Of a DNA stretch of 64,000 nt, positions 25,663-34,360 are shown piece after piece. Every line of letters begins with the position of its first letter. The stretch's first letter is position 1. The notes under the pieces are model-generated. The model saw only the letters and a list, made by a program, of their open reading frames with translations, did no database searches and was not told the origin of the DNA. This DNA comes from Niastella sp. OAS944 (GTDB taxonomy: Bacteria > Bacteroidota > Bacteroidia > Chitinophagales > Chitinophagaceae), in contig JANUBW010000007.1 of the NCBI GenBank assembly GCA_024809215.1, forward strand, positions 421,289 to 485,288, in the 5' to 3' direction. A program made the translations under genes and the position numbers.

Positions 25663-26313
25663 TCAGGAAGGAACATAAAGCATATACTTCTCCTTGAAAT
25701 ATTCTTCTGCAAATATTTCATAGATCTCCATCACACGCGGGCGGCAGCCGCTTTCGCTTATTTCTGCATGCAGGTCGCCACCTTTTAAGCAAATAAGTCC
25801 GGGTGGTTGGGTAGTGCTGCTGGGGTTTGGCTTTTTCAGTATAGGCTTCGACCATTTCCACAGATCTTTTAATGGCGCAACAGCTCTTGATACTACGAAG
25901 TCAAACTTCTTGTCTTTGATATCCTCTACGCGGGTATGGCGGGTAGTAACGTTTTTCAGTCCAAGCCCTTCGGCTACGGCATCCACTACTTTTAATTTCT
26001 TGCCAATACTATCAACCAGCAGGAATTTCACTTCGGGGAAAAAGATAGCGAGCGGTATACCCGGAAAGCCGCCACCCGTACCCAGGTCAACTACGTTTGA
26101 CCCGGCCGGAAGCTCAAAAGCAGTTGCAATCGTTAATGAATGCAGCACATGCTTTTCATAAAGACCTTCCATGTCTTTACGCGAAATAACGTTGATCTTG
26201 CTGTTCCAGTCGTTATACAGTTCTTCCAATGCGGCAAACTGTTGCAACTGTGTGTCGGTAAAGTCACTGAAATACTTAGTTATCAGTGCCAGTTTTTGGT
26301 TGGCTTTCTCCAT
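25663..26313 (-). CDS. rsmG: 16S rRNA (guanine(527)-N7)-methyltransferase
   Basis: 216 aa from the ATG at 26313. Methylates G527 of 16S rRNA. Diagnostic motifs are YNDWNSKINVISRKDMEGLY and KHVLHSL at the N-terminus, the SAM-binding VVDLGTGGGFPGIPLAI (about residues 66-82), and VVSRAVAPLKDLW (about 131-143). The start codon lies 31 nt inside the 3' end of the upstream glycosyltransferase gene, so translation may be coupled; a near-consensus CATCTTTG lies at 26324-26331 within that gene. The longer frame from 26370 adds residues foreign to the family. Confidence 0.94.
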   Translation of the reverse strand: MEKANQKLALITKYFSDFTDTQLQQFAALEELYNDWNSKINVISRKDMEGLYEKHVLHSLTIATAFELPAGSNVVDLGTGGGFPGIPLAIFFPEVKFLLVDSIGKKLKVVDAVAEGLGLKNVTTRHTRVEDIKDKKFDFVVSRAVAPLKDLWKWSKPILKKPNPSSTTQPPGLICLKGGDLHAEISESGCRPRVMEIYEIFAEEYFKEKYMLYVPS

Positions 26314-27422
26314 ATTGAAGGAGCAAAGATGAAGTAATGTATGAACATCCAGATATCTAATATCCACCACCAGTAAAAAAGATCTTTTTCATTCATCCTT
26401 TTCATGGCGTTGTAGTATACAATTGCCTGCCACAGGAAACGTATTCCAAATACGCCCAGGGTTAAGCGCCAGTCGAAGAAGACCAGGCATAACACAAACA
26501 GCGGGTACAGTAAAAAGTGAGAGGTTGAATATAATCCCAGCAGGAACTTATGAACTGGTTTATAGAATTTTCCGGTACTATAGTGGCGGTTCTTTTGGCG
26601 TATCCAATCGCCAAACCGGCGTTTGGGTTCCGACAAAGTGAACGCTTCGGGATCGAGCACCACATTTACATTGTGTTTGGTGGCTACCTGGTTAATGAAC
26701 AGGTCGTCGTCGCCACTGGCTACGTGGTTAATAGAAGAAAAACCTTTTTTGCGAAAGAACAATTCCCGCTTATACGACAGGTTTCTTCCCACACCCATAT
26801 ACGGTAAACCGGCCAGGGCGTATGACATATATTGTAATGCTGAATGGAATGTTTCAAAGCGAATGAGTTTGTTAAGAATGCCGGGCTTTTTGTTATAAGC
26901 GCCGTAGCCTAATACGATCTCAACTCCATCGTGATATGCGTCCTGCATTTTCTGTAACCAAAACTCCGATGCAGGTACACAATCGGCATCGGTAAGCAAT
27001 AATATTTCGTGTTTGGCTTCTTTAATACCTATTGAAAGAGGATATTTTTTACCGGGAATGCCCAGTGCTTCCTGCTCAAGATTAATTGCCTGCAGGTTCT
27101 TCCATGTTTTTTTAAATTCATCGAGCAGGTAACGGGTTTCATCCTGGCTATTGTGGTTTACTACAATAACCTCATGCGTGGAAGGGTAATTTTGCACCAG
27201 TACACCGGGCAAATATTTGGTAAGATTGTTTGCTTCATCACGAGCGCACACAATGATACTCACTGCATGGGTTTGTGATTTCTCTTTTTTTTCTTCTTTA
27301 TAAAACGCTACTCTTCTGAAAAACGCTATATAATAAATTAACTGGATCAATGTAACCAGACAAAAAACAGAAAACAGGATCCAAGGCCACCAGGTTATGA
27401 AAAACGTTTGTATCTCGCCCAT
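26283..27422 (-). CDS. Membrane glycosyltransferase, family 2
   Basis: 379 aa if translation starts at 27422. An N-terminal hydrophobic helix (ILFSVFCLVTLIQLIYYIAF) anchors the protein. The GT-A domain follows, with AVSIIVCARDEANNL near residue 55, VIVVNHNSQDET, LLLTDADCVPAS (DxD motif, about residue 141) and the catalytic GDDDLFINQVA plus RRFGDWIRQKNRH (QxxRW-like) near 255 and 285. Two or three C-terminal hydrophobic helices complete the usual processive-type layout. Probably transfers a sugar for an envelope or exopolysaccharide. TATTTTCG at 27463-27470 supports the inner start; the longer frame begins at 27464. Confidence 0.88.
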   Translation of the reverse strand: MGEIQTFFITWWPWILFSVFCLVTLIQLIYYIAFFRRVAFYKEEKKEKSQTHAVSIIVCARDEANNLTKYLPGVLVQNYPSTHEVIVVNHNSQDETRYLLDEFKKTWKNLQAINLEQEALGIPGKKYPLSIGIKEAKHEILLLTDADCVPASEFWLQKMQDAYHDGVEIVLGYGAYNKKPGILNKLIRFETFHSALQYMSYALAGLPYMGVGRNLSYKRELFFRKKGFSSINHVASGDDDLFINQVATKHNVNVVLDPEAFTLSEPKRRFGDWIRQKNRHYSTGKFYKPVHKFLLGLYSTSHFLLYPLFVLCLVFFDWRLTLGVFGIRFLWQAIVYYNAMKRMNEKDLFYWWWILDIWMFIHYFIFAPSIWRKPTKNWH

Positions 27423-27549
27423 AAAAGCAATTAATTTAGGCACGGTTCCGTGAAGGTTTTGCACGAAAATATGATAAACTAATGAGTTTTTAATTTGAAG
27501 TTGTACCCACCTGAATCAACAATCATAGAGATAAATGTATCTATGTATC

Positions 27550-27669
27550 AATGATGAAACAGTTACCGGTTTCCGGTTCCATGTTTCCGGGATTTATGTG
27601 CAGCATGCTGAAATTATTTCGGTACTCCGCGTTTCGGGCCCTGGCGACCGGTAACCGGAAACCGGTACC
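27550..27669. repeat. ACCGGTTTCCGG stuttered inverted array
   Basis: Left arm 27562-27591 (GTTACCGGTTTCCGGTTCCA, TGTTTCCGGG); right arm 27646-27669 (GACCGGTAACCGGAAACCGG, TACC). The arms carry repeats of GTTTCCGG / CCGGAAAC. It lies between divergent genes, outside the tgt promoter. Confidence 0.75.
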
Positions 27670-27716
27670 TGCAACTTGCCATCTGTACAGGGTGTAATAA
27701 AGCGGATGCAACCTAT

Positions 27717-27724
27717 TATCTTTG
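27717..27724 (+). promoter_or_regulatory. -7 element TATCTTTG for tgt
   Basis: Exact TAnnTTTG match ending 19 nt before the tgt ATG at 27744. Confidence 0.7.
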
Positions 27725-27743
27725 CACCCCAATTAAACAAACA

Positions 27744-28883
27744 ATGGCCGCATTACAATTTACTTTACAACATACCGATGATCAGTCAAAAGCCAGGGCC
27801 GGACATATTGTCACCGATCATGGTGAAATTGCCACGCCCATCTTTATGCCTGTAGGTACTGTAGGAAGTGTAAAGGCGGTGAGTCAACAGCAGCTGAAAG
27901 AAGAAATAAATGCCTCCATCATTTTAGGCAATACCTATCATTTATACCTGCGCCCCGGCACCGAGATACTTCAAAAGGCAGGTGGTTTACACCGTTTTAA
28001 AGGGTGGGACAGGCCCATTCTTACCGATAGCGGCGGTTATCAGGTATTTTCACTGGCAGGCACCCGCAAACTCACCGAGGACGGTGCGTTATTTCAATCG
28101 CACATCGACGGTTCGCGCCATATGTTCACGCCGGAAGCGGTGATGGATATTCAACGTTCAATTGGCGCCGATATCATTATGGCATTTGACGAATGCCCGC
28201 CATACCCCAGCGATTACAAGTATGCCGAAAAGTCAATGCACCTTACGCATCGCTGGCTCGACCGTTGCTTTAAACGTTTTAACGAAACGCCCGATAAATA
28301 CGGTTATACGCAAAACCTGTTTCCCATTGTACAGGGCAGTACCTATACCGACCTGCGCAAGGCAAGCTGCGAATACATAGCCTCAAAAGAAGCTACTGGT
28401 AATGCCATTGGCGGGTTAAGCGTTGGCGAACCCGAAAACATGTTATATGACCTGTGCGGTCTTTGTTGCGATAACCTGCCGGTAAACAAACCCCGTTATT
28501 TAATGGGGGTGGGTACTCCCTGGAACATTCTGGAGTGCATTTCCCTGGGAGTAGATATGTTCGATTGCGTAATGCCTACCCGCAATGGCCGCAATGCCAT
28601 GCTGTTCACTTCTCAGGGCGTTATTAATATTGATAATAAGAAGTGGGAGAGCGATTTTTCGCCCATCGATGATGGAATTGATGCGCACATCAGCAATCAT
28701 TATAACAAAGCCTACTTACGCCACCTGGTAAAGTCAAAAGAGATACTGGGACTTACCATCGCCAGCGTACATAACCTCGCATTTTATTTATGGCTTGTTC
28801 GCCAGGCGCGGGAGCATATTATAAAGGGCGATTTTTTGAGCTGGAAGAATGAAATGGTGCCGAGGTTGCAAACGAGATTGTAG
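27744..28883 (+). CDS. tgt: tRNA-guanine transglycosylase, zinc-ligand-less
   Basis: 379 aa. Exchanges guanine-34 of tRNAs with GU(N) anticodons for preQ1 in queuosine synthesis. Present are the substrate-site Asp in LTDSGGYQVFSL (about residue 92), AFDECPPYPSDY, GGLSVGEP, and the nucleophile Asp in MFDCVMPTRNGRN (about residue 275). The zinc site is altered: where Escherichia coli has three Cys in SCDCYTCKN, this protein reads GIDAHISNH (about residues 315-323); only the final ligand, the His in SVHNLAFY, remains. Structural zinc is therefore probably absent. I believe that this also occurs in other Bacteroidota. Length and all catalytic residues otherwise normal. Confidence 0.95.
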   Translation: MAALQFTLQHTDDQSKARAGHIVTDHGEIATPIFMPVGTVGSVKAVSQQQLKEEINASIILGNTYHLYLRPGTEILQKAGGLHRFKGWDRPILTDSGGYQVFSLAGTRKLTEDGALFQSHIDGSRHMFTPEAVMDIQRSIGADIIMAFDECPPYPSDYKYAEKSMHLTHRWLDRCFKRFNETPDKYGYTQNLFPIVQGSTYTDLRKASCEYIASKEATGNAIGGLSVGEPENMLYDLCGLCCDNLPVNKPRYLMGVGTPWNILECISLGVDMFDCVMPTRNGRNAMLFTSQGVINIDNKKWESDFSPIDDGIDAHISNHYNKAYLRHLVKSKEILGLTIASVHNLAFYLWLVRQAREHIIKGDFLSWKNEMVPRLQTRL

Positions 28884-28886
28884 GGC

Positions 28887-29061
28887 GTAAAACGTGAAAC
28901 GTGAAACGGCAACGGTCTTACAGTTCTGCATTCCTTTTTAGCCAAAGCCTCGCGAAACATAGCAGCTGCTGAGCCCGCATGAGGCCTGCCAAGCAGTTAT
29001 TAGCCTTGCAACTCGGTAGCATTTCACGTTTGCCGTTTCACGTTTGCCGGCCGTTTCACGG
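28887..29061. repeat. CGTGAAAC/GTTTCACG stuttered inverted array
   Basis: Left arm 28888-28916 (GTAAAACGTGAAACGTGAAA, CGGCAACGG) directly after tgt; right arm 29021-29061 (ATTTCACGTTTGCCGTTTCA, CGTTTGCCGGCCGTTTCACG, G). The right arm has one more unit and contains the TGA stop of the convergent sialidase gene (TCA on this strand at 29056-29058). Confidence 0.8.
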
Positions 29062-30300
29062 TTCCGTACTTCCATTTAATATCCAGGGAAGATTGAACTT
29101 ATGGAATTCAATTGATTTGTTACTGGTGCTGCTGCTATGAACATCTTCATTGATCTCAATTAATGCGCCCACGCAATAATCGGCAGTTTTTGCCATACTT
29201 GTGTAACCACCTTTTGCAACTGTAATATTTGCATAGTCACAGGTGTTCCAATCAAAAACAGGTCTGCTTCTTGCCCATGTTTGTCCTTCATCATAACTAA
29301 TGCGTACTGTCATGTTGCAGCGTTGATCGATATCATTGGGGTTCAGAAAATATATTCTTGCAGGGTCATCGGTATTGTACCGGATCATCGATCCTTCACA
29401 TTTAGGATCTGTTAGGGCATTATCGGGCGCAAATGACCCAAAGCCGCCTTCAATGGTGCCAAATGATTTTCTTCTTTTTTTGGCGGTTGCCCATGTACTG
29501 CTATTGGGGCGGTCATTTCTCATTAAACGTCCATCCATCAGTTCTACAATGGTGCTTTCATCGGTAGTGCCTGGTATAAGTTGATATTGCCAGGTAACGC
29601 CATGATCGTCGCTGTAAATATTTCGGCCCAATGCAGGAATAATAAGCCGGCCCGGGTGATCGTAAGCTGTTACAATACCATTGCCGGGCCCCACCGCATC
29701 CCATTTATAAGTAGGTGGTACCAGTGTACTGGTGCGGTCTACAGGAGTTGACCAGGTAACGCCATGATCATCACTATAGGATGAATAAACCTTTCTGTCG
29801 CCCCAGCTGTCAAAATCGGCCCATTCGTCAATGGCGCCATCATTCCAGCACATAAACAACCAGAGCCTGCCGTTTGTACCCAGGTTAGGGTCGTATACTG
29901 CTGTTGGGTTTCCCCAGGTGCCGCTTCCACTGGCGGCCACTTCACCAAGGGCCGACCAGGTTGAGCCATTATTTGTTGACCTTTTAAACACCACATTGAT
30001 ATCGCCGTAATCACTGGGGCTCCACCTTCTGCCTTCTGCAAAAGCCACCAGTGTGCCGTTTTTGGTTTTGATAATAGAGGGGATGCGAAAAGAGTGGTAA
30101 ATGCTTTCATTGCCGCCATCAAAAAGCCTCATACTGGTATGAATGGGAGTTGCTTCGGTGGTTGCTGTTCTTTCGTTGTTTTCCTGTTGAACAGCCTCTT
30201 GCGGAGACTGCTTTTTGTTACAACCAAAAACCAACACCAATAAGAGTAAAGGCCATACCTGTAAGCACCGGTTATGGCAAGCCAAATCGTAAAATTTCAT
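29056..30300 (-). CDS. Sialidase-family lipoprotein (BNR repeats)
   Basis: 414 aa from the ATG at 30300; this start gives a lipoprotein signal with hydrophobic core WPLLLLVLVFG followed by Cys. The six-bladed propeller of GH33 exo-alpha-sialidases is indicated by FRIPSI (FRIP motif with the first catalytic Arg) and four Asp boxes: STNNGSTWS, YSDDHGVTWS, YSDDHGVTWQ and SYDEGQTWA. Such enzymes release terminal sialic acids from glycans at the cell surface. No other sialic-acid gene is adjacent. The stop codon lies inside the CGTGAAAC repeat array shared with tgt. Confidence 0.88.
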   Translation of the reverse strand: MKFYDLACHNRCLQVWPLLLLVLVFGCNKKQSPQEAVQQENNERTATTEATPIHTSMRLFDGGNESIYHSFRIPSIIKTKNGTLVAFAEGRRWSPSDYGDINVVFKRSTNNGSTWSALGEVAASGSGTWGNPTAVYDPNLGTNGRLWLFMCWNDGAIDEWADFDSWGDRKVYSSYSDDHGVTWSTPVDRTSTLVPPTYKWDAVGPGNGIVTAYDHPGRLIIPALGRNIYSDDHGVTWQYQLIPGTTDESTIVELMDGRLMRNDRPNSSTWATAKKRRKSFGTIEGGFGSFAPDNALTDPKCEGSMIRYNTDDPARIYFLNPNDIDQRCNMTVRISYDEGQTWARSRPVFDWNTCDYANITVAKGGYTSMAKTADYCVGALIEINEDVHSSSTSNKSIEFHKFNLPWILNGSTEP

Positions 30301-30404
30301 AGCAATCGTTTTAGGTTTTGTGTTATATGTGCTACATAATAAAGTAAAAGAATTATAGGCAGAATTCCAAAAAGTATTTTTAAGCACTATTAATAGCGGT
30401 TGTA

Positions 30405-30443
30405 GGTAAAAAAATAGCCCCGCCTACATCGTAGGCGGGGCTA
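30405..30443 (-). terminator. Intrinsic terminator after serine esterase
   Basis: TAGCCCCGCCTAC (30415-30427) pairs perfectly with GTAGGCGGGGCTA (30431-30443) around a 3-nt loop. On the minus strand it is followed by ATTTTTTTAC, so it terminates the leftward esterase gene before the sialidase gene. Confidence 0.9.
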
Positions 30444-30464
30444 ATATGTGGAACTTAATATTTT

Positions 30465-31241
30465 TTATTTCTTCTGCTTAAACAACCAAGGTAGAAGTCC
30501 TGGCTCTACAAACACATTATCCCAGCTATTATGGCCAACGCCGGGGTATTCGGTGTATTTCACTTTGGCGCCGGCGTTTGTAAGGGCATTTCTCATAAGC
30601 CTTGAATTGCTTACCGGAACTACCTGGTCGTTATCGCCATGGAAGATCCAGATCGGAAATTTCTTCCCATATATTGAAACTTTATCGGGATCGCCGCCAC
30701 CACAAATAGGAAAGGCTGCGGCAAAGAAATTGGGTTTACGCCATAACAACTCAAAGGTGCCCATGCCACCCATGCTCAGTCCGCCCAGGTACACCTGTTT
30801 TTTATTTACCGTTCCGGTGGCTACCAGCGAATCGAGCAGTTGGCTAACCAGGCTCAGGCTGGGGCCAATAGGCTGGTTGCTGTCGAACCTGAATTTACCT
30901 AAGGAGTCGTTTTTCTCGGGATCACGTTTTAGGCGTGCCCAGAAATCGGTATTGGGGCATTGCGGAACCACAACAAAAGCCGGGAATTGTTGGCGCAGGG
31001 CAGAATCGGCAAACATTTTTCCGCCATGTACCAGTTGGGCTTCGTTATTATTGCCGCGTTCACCAGAGCCATGGAGGAACATGATCAATGGGTACTTTTT
31101 GCCGGCCTCATAATTTACGGGATAAAGCAGGCGGTAGCGCAGGGTATCGGTACCCTTAATAAATTCCTTCTTTTCATATTGTGCTCTAACGTTGGTCACA
31201 GCTAATACAAGAAGAAGTAAGGATGTGATTCTAATCATCAT
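30465..31241 (-). CDS. Secreted alpha/beta-hydrolase esterase
   Basis: 258 aa with signal peptide (LLLLVLAVTNVRAQ). The oxyanion-region motif IMFLHGSGERG lies near residue 55, the nucleophile Ser in GGLSMGGMGT near 154, the acid in HGDNDQVVP near 198 and the catalytic His in GVGHNSW near 236. This layout fits the feruloyl esterase/phospholipase-like group often annotated as prolyl oligopeptidase-family or CE1-like hydrolases. Acting on ester-linked polysaccharide decorations is plausible but unproven. Terminated separately from the downstream sialidase gene. Confidence 0.85.
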   Translation of the reverse strand: MMIRITSLLLLVLAVTNVRAQYEKKEFIKGTDTLRYRLLYPVNYEAGKKYPLIMFLHGSGERGNNNEAQLVHGGKMFADSALRQQFPAFVVVPQCPNTDFWARLKRDPEKNDSLGKFRFDSNQPIGPSLSLVSQLLDSLVATGTVNKKQVYLGGLSMGGMGTFELLWRKPNFFAAAFPICGGGDPDKVSIYGKKFPIWIFHGDNDQVVPVSNSRLMRNALTNAGAKVKYTEYPGVGHNSWDNVFVEPGLLPWLFKQKK

Positions 31242-31262
31242 TATCTTGGTTTGAGTGTTTTA

Positions 31263-31310
31263 CAGTTCACTGTTCTCAGTTCATAGTTCATAGTTCTCAG
31301 TTCTTAGTTT
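31263..31310. repeat. AGTTCATAGTTCTC stuttered array
   Basis: CAGTTCACTGTTCTCAGTTC then ATAGTTCATAGTTCTCAGTT then CTTAGTTT: five to six copies of a word close to AGTTCTC with spacings of 7-9 nt. No full inverted partner was found. It lies 22 nt upstream of the esterase ATG (leftward gene). Confidence 0.65.
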
Positions 31311-31474
31311 GAGACTCGCAACGATTACCGGGCCTGGAAACTTCGGAAACCATTTGCCGTTTCACGTTTTACGACCGCGCGAGGCTTGAAGTTTCGGACA
31401 CTATTGTCGATTGCCGGCTTCCATTCTCACCAAACAAGTTACACAAATTCCACCCAAAGCCCCTGTAACCACCT

Positions 31475-31515
31475 AAATTATCACATTAGCACATTATCAA
31501 ATTATCACATTATGG
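31475..31515. repeat. TTATCACATTAGCAC stuttered array
   Basis: AAATTATCACATTAGCACAT then TATCAAATTATCACATTATG: four copies of (TT)ATCACATT-type words, the complement of the GCTAATGTG family, with no opposite arm in this gap. The rest of the 371-nt divergent gap 31242-31612 holds the array at 31263 and the two lptF/G -7 elements. Confidence 0.7.
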
Positions 31516-31577
31516 TTCCGTTTTCTTAAAGTTCAATTAGAGTTCGTTAAAGTCTACCAAACTGGCCTTTTTTCAAC

Positions 31578-31601
31578 TACATTTGCCACGCCGTACATTT
31601 G
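31578..31601 (+). promoter_or_regulatory. Tandem -7 elements TACATTTG for LptF/G gene
   Basis: Two exact TAnnTTTG matches with identical sequence TACATTTG at 31578-31585 and 31594-31601, 16 nt apart. The second ends 11 nt before the ATG at 31613, so the two would give transcripts with leaders of roughly 24 and 8 nt. Confidence 0.65.
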
Positions 31602-31612
31602 CAGCTTACCGA

Positions 31613-32713
31613 ATGATAAAAAAACTCGACTGGTACATATTAAAGAAGTTCATTTCTACGACTGTGTTCATGGTATTGATCTTTTGTGTAATTGCCGTAG
31701 CGATCGATACCAGCGAGAAAGCTGATGACTTTGTAAAATCGGGGTTACCCACTTCCAAGATCATTACCCTGTATTATTTCGGATTCGTTCCCTTCATCAT
31801 ATCCATGATATTTCCGCTGATGGTGTTCATTGCCACCATTTTCTTCACCTCAAAACTGGCGGGCAAAAGTGAACTGGTGGCTATTTTAGCTGGTGGCGTT
31901 CGATTTAACCGTATGCTGCGCCCATACTTTTTGGGGGCCTTATTAATGGGCGGAATATTTTGGGTGGCTACCCAATACTGGATACCTAAGGCCATGTTGT
32001 TGCGCGCTAACTTTCAAACCCAATACATCGACAGTAAAAGCTCTTACGAACAAGGTGAGGCGGCCAAACGTACCCGCAGTTATTACTTTAGGGTAAATAC
32101 AAACACCTTTGCCGGTATGCGCAATTACGATACCAGCAGCAAATCGGCCAACGACTTTTACCTCAACCGGCTTAATGGTACCAAACTGGTGTATAACCTG
32201 CGGGCCGATTACCTGCGTTGGGATACGGCCAAAAAGATCTGGAAGTTGCAAAATGTTACAGAACGTAAGATCGAAGGCGTAAAGGAAATAACAAAGGTGA
32301 TTCCCGAAATGACGATGAACCTGAACCTTAAGCCCAACGAGATCAAGTTCGACAAATACCTGAAAGATAAAATGACCACCCCCGAACTGGTGCGGTATAT
32401 AAAAGGTGAAGAGGCGCGGGGGTCAGAAGGCCTGAATGATTATAAAGTAGAACGGTACCGGCGCGATGCCAACCCAATATCAGTGTTCATCCTAACCATG
32501 ATTGGCGCGGTCATAGCATCGCGCAAAACAAGAGGTGGTAGCGGATTGCACCTGGCAGTGGGCATTATATCGGCAGCTTTCTTTGTAGTAATGGATAAGT
32601 TCTCACTCACCTTCTCTACAAAAGGAAGCTTTCCGCCAATGCTGGCAGCGTGGACGCCCAATATCATATTTTCTATGTTTGCAGTTTGGATGTATCGTAT
32701 TGCACCCAAATAA
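31613..32713 (+). CDS. LptF/LptG-family permease
   Basis: 366 aa from the ATG at 31613, which directly follows the -7 elements; the longer frame overlaps them. YjgP/YjgQ family: inner-membrane half of the LptB2FG transporter that moves lipopolysaccharide to the periplasmic bridge. The N-terminus KKLDWYILKKFISTTVFM is typical, followed by helices near residues 15-35, 55-80 and 100-120, a periplasmic jellyroll domain (about 130-260) and three C-terminal helices (from SVFILTMIGAVIASRK). Whether it is LptF or LptG cannot be decided by eye; family members in this phylum are often single genes away from lptB. Confidence 0.9.
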   Translation: MIKKLDWYILKKFISTTVFMVLIFCVIAVAIDTSEKADDFVKSGLPTSKIITLYYFGFVPFIISMIFPLMVFIATIFFTSKLAGKSELVAILAGGVRFNRMLRPYFLGALLMGGIFWVATQYWIPKAMLLRANFQTQYIDSKSSYEQGEAAKRTRSYYFRVNTNTFAGMRNYDTSSKSANDFYLNRLNGTKLVYNLRADYLRWDTAKKIWKLQNVTERKIEGVKEITKVIPEMTMNLNLKPNEIKFDKYLKDKMTTPELVRYIKGEEARGSEGLNDYKVERYRRDANPISVFILTMIGAVIASRKTRGGSGLHLAVGIISAAFFVVMDKFSLTFSTKGSFPPMLAAWTPNIIFSMFAVWMYRIAPK

Positions 32714-32784
32714 ATATATGCATTAAGAAAATATTAATATAAGCAAACGATTGTTGTTTATTTCAATTGTTGCTGTTGTGGAAT

Positions 32785-32792
32785 TAATTTTG
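32785..32792 (+). promoter_or_regulatory. -7 element TAATTTTG for citrate synthase
   Basis: Exact TAnnTTTG match 80 nt before the ATG at 32873; implies a leader of about 75 nt. A TTG at 32767 is closer than the usual -33 spacing. Confidence 0.55.
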
Positions 32793-32872
32793 CGGTTTTG
32801 TGAGGGTTTGTTATAACTTTAGCTAGCTAAATTGCTTCATAATTACATATTTACAAATAATCATACTGCATC

Positions 32873-34198
32873 ATGGGAATTCTTAAGGATAGGTTTAAGA
32901 TAAAGGCAGAAGCCTCTGCAGCCGACGTAAAAGAACTGTTAAAGCAACATGGTAGTAAAAAGATCGGAGAAGTTCAACTTTCTCAGATCTACCAGGGTAT
33001 GCGTGGCATTACCGGCCTGGTGTCCGAAACTTCGTTACTCGATGCAAAAGAAGGTATCCGTTTCCGCGGATATTCTATTCCCGAATTACAAAAGCATTTA
33101 CCAAAAGTGCCGGGTGGTACCGAACCATTGCCCGAAGGACTCTTTTACCTGATGCTTATTGGCGAGCTGCCCGATGAAGAAGCCGTTAATTACATTACCT
33201 CAAGCTGGCAACGCCGCTCACACGTACCTAACCACGTGTTTGCTGCCATAGATGCTTTACCTGTTACTGCACACCCCATGACGATGTTTGTAACCGGTAT
33301 TATGGCCCTGCAAACTGAAAGTAACTTCGCCCGCCGTTATGCAGAAGGCATGAATAAGAAAGACTACTGGGATGCCGTGTTCGATGATTCAATGGACCTT
33401 ATTGCCCGCCTTCCCCGTGTAGCAGCTTACATTTACCGTCGTAAATATCACAACAATCAACATATTCAGCCCAACGGCTTGCTCGACTGGGCAGGTAACC
33501 TCGCTCACATGCTGGGTTACGAAGATGAGAGCTTTAAAGAACTGATGCGTTTGTATATGACCATACATGCCGACCACGAAGGCGGTAACGTATCGGCCCA
33601 CACAACGCACCTGGTTGGTTCTGCGCTGAGCGATCCTTACCTGAGCCTGGCTGCAGGTATGAATGGTTTAGCTGGTCCGTTACATGGCTTGGCTAACCAG
33701 GAAGTGGTTAAATGGATCACGGAAATGCAGAAAGAACTGAAAACTGAAGTTCCTACCAAAGCGCAGATTGAAGGATATGTTAAGAAAACCCTGGGTGAAG
33801 GAAAAGTAGTACCTGGTTACGGCCACGCGGTATTACGCAAAACCGATCCCCGCTTTAGTGCACAACAGGATTTTGCAAAACGTCATTTCCCCGAAGATCC
33901 ATTGGTACAAATTGTTTGGAACGTGTACGATGTAGTTCCGCCAATTTTAGAATCGCTGGGTAAGGTTAAGAACCCATGGCCAAATGTAGATGCACATAGC
34001 GGTGCGCTGCTGGTTCATTACGGAATGGTTGAATATGAGTTCTATACTGTATTGTTTGGCGTTAGCCGTGCACTTGGTGTACTGGCCAGCCTTATTTGGG
34101 ACAGAGCACTTGGCTTTGCGTTGGAGCGTCCGAAGTCAGTAACTACCGACCTGGTAAAAGCCTGGATAGACGGAAAAGATGAGATCTGGGGCGACTAA
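32873..34198 (+). CDS. gltA: Citrate synthase, mitochondrial (eukaryotic) type
   Basis: 441 aa. Condenses oxaloacetate and acetyl-CoA to citrate. The catalytic residues are in GLAGPLHGLANQEVV (His, about residue 265), VPGYGHAVLRKTDPR (His, about 312) and NVDAHSGALL (Asp, about 367). The long stretches HADHEGGNVSAHTTHLVGSA and LFGVSRALGVLASLIW match, as I recall them, the pig and yeast mitochondrial enzymes much more closely than the hexameric Escherichia coli GltA type. A homodimer without NADH control is therefore expected. A -7 element lies 80 nt upstream and a terminator downstream; transcribed alone. Confidence 0.95.
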   Translation: MGILKDRFKIKAEASAADVKELLKQHGSKKIGEVQLSQIYQGMRGITGLVSETSLLDAKEGIRFRGYSIPELQKHLPKVPGGTEPLPEGLFYLMLIGELPDEEAVNYITSSWQRRSHVPNHVFAAIDALPVTAHPMTMFVTGIMALQTESNFARRYAEGMNKKDYWDAVFDDSMDLIARLPRVAAYIYRRKYHNNQHIQPNGLLDWAGNLAHMLGYEDESFKELMRLYMTIHADHEGGNVSAHTTHLVGSALSDPYLSLAAGMNGLAGPLHGLANQEVVKWITEMQKELKTEVPTKAQIEGYVKKTLGEGKVVPGYGHAVLRKTDPRFSAQQDFAKRHFPEDPLVQIVWNVYDVVPPILESLGKVKNPWPNVDAHSGALLVHYGMVEYEFYTVLFGVSRALGVLASLIWDRALGFALERPKSVTTDLVKAWIDGKDEIWGD

Positions 34199-34228
34199 TT
34201 CCTACTCTTCTAATATTTAAATTTATAC

Positions 34229-34257
34229 AAACCCTGCCGCAAGGCGGGGTTTTTTGT
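34229..34257 (+). terminator. Intrinsic terminator after citrate synthase
   Basis: AAACCCTGCC pairs with GGCGGGGTTT (one T-G wobble) around GCAA, followed by a run of T and GTT. Confidence 0.88.
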
Positions 34258-34360
34258 TGCAGGGTGGGTACCCTTTTCAAAGGGTGCCCACCCTGAATGG
34301 TACGGCGGGCTGTTCGGCAAGGGTGCCCCACCTTAAAACCATGTCTGTGTAACCTCTCAT

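Noticed and set aside
30448..31113. Long (221-aa) rightward frame opposite the serine esterase
   Set aside because: It lies antisense to a well supported esterase gene with complete catalytic motifs; the translated product has no family pattern, signal or promoter.
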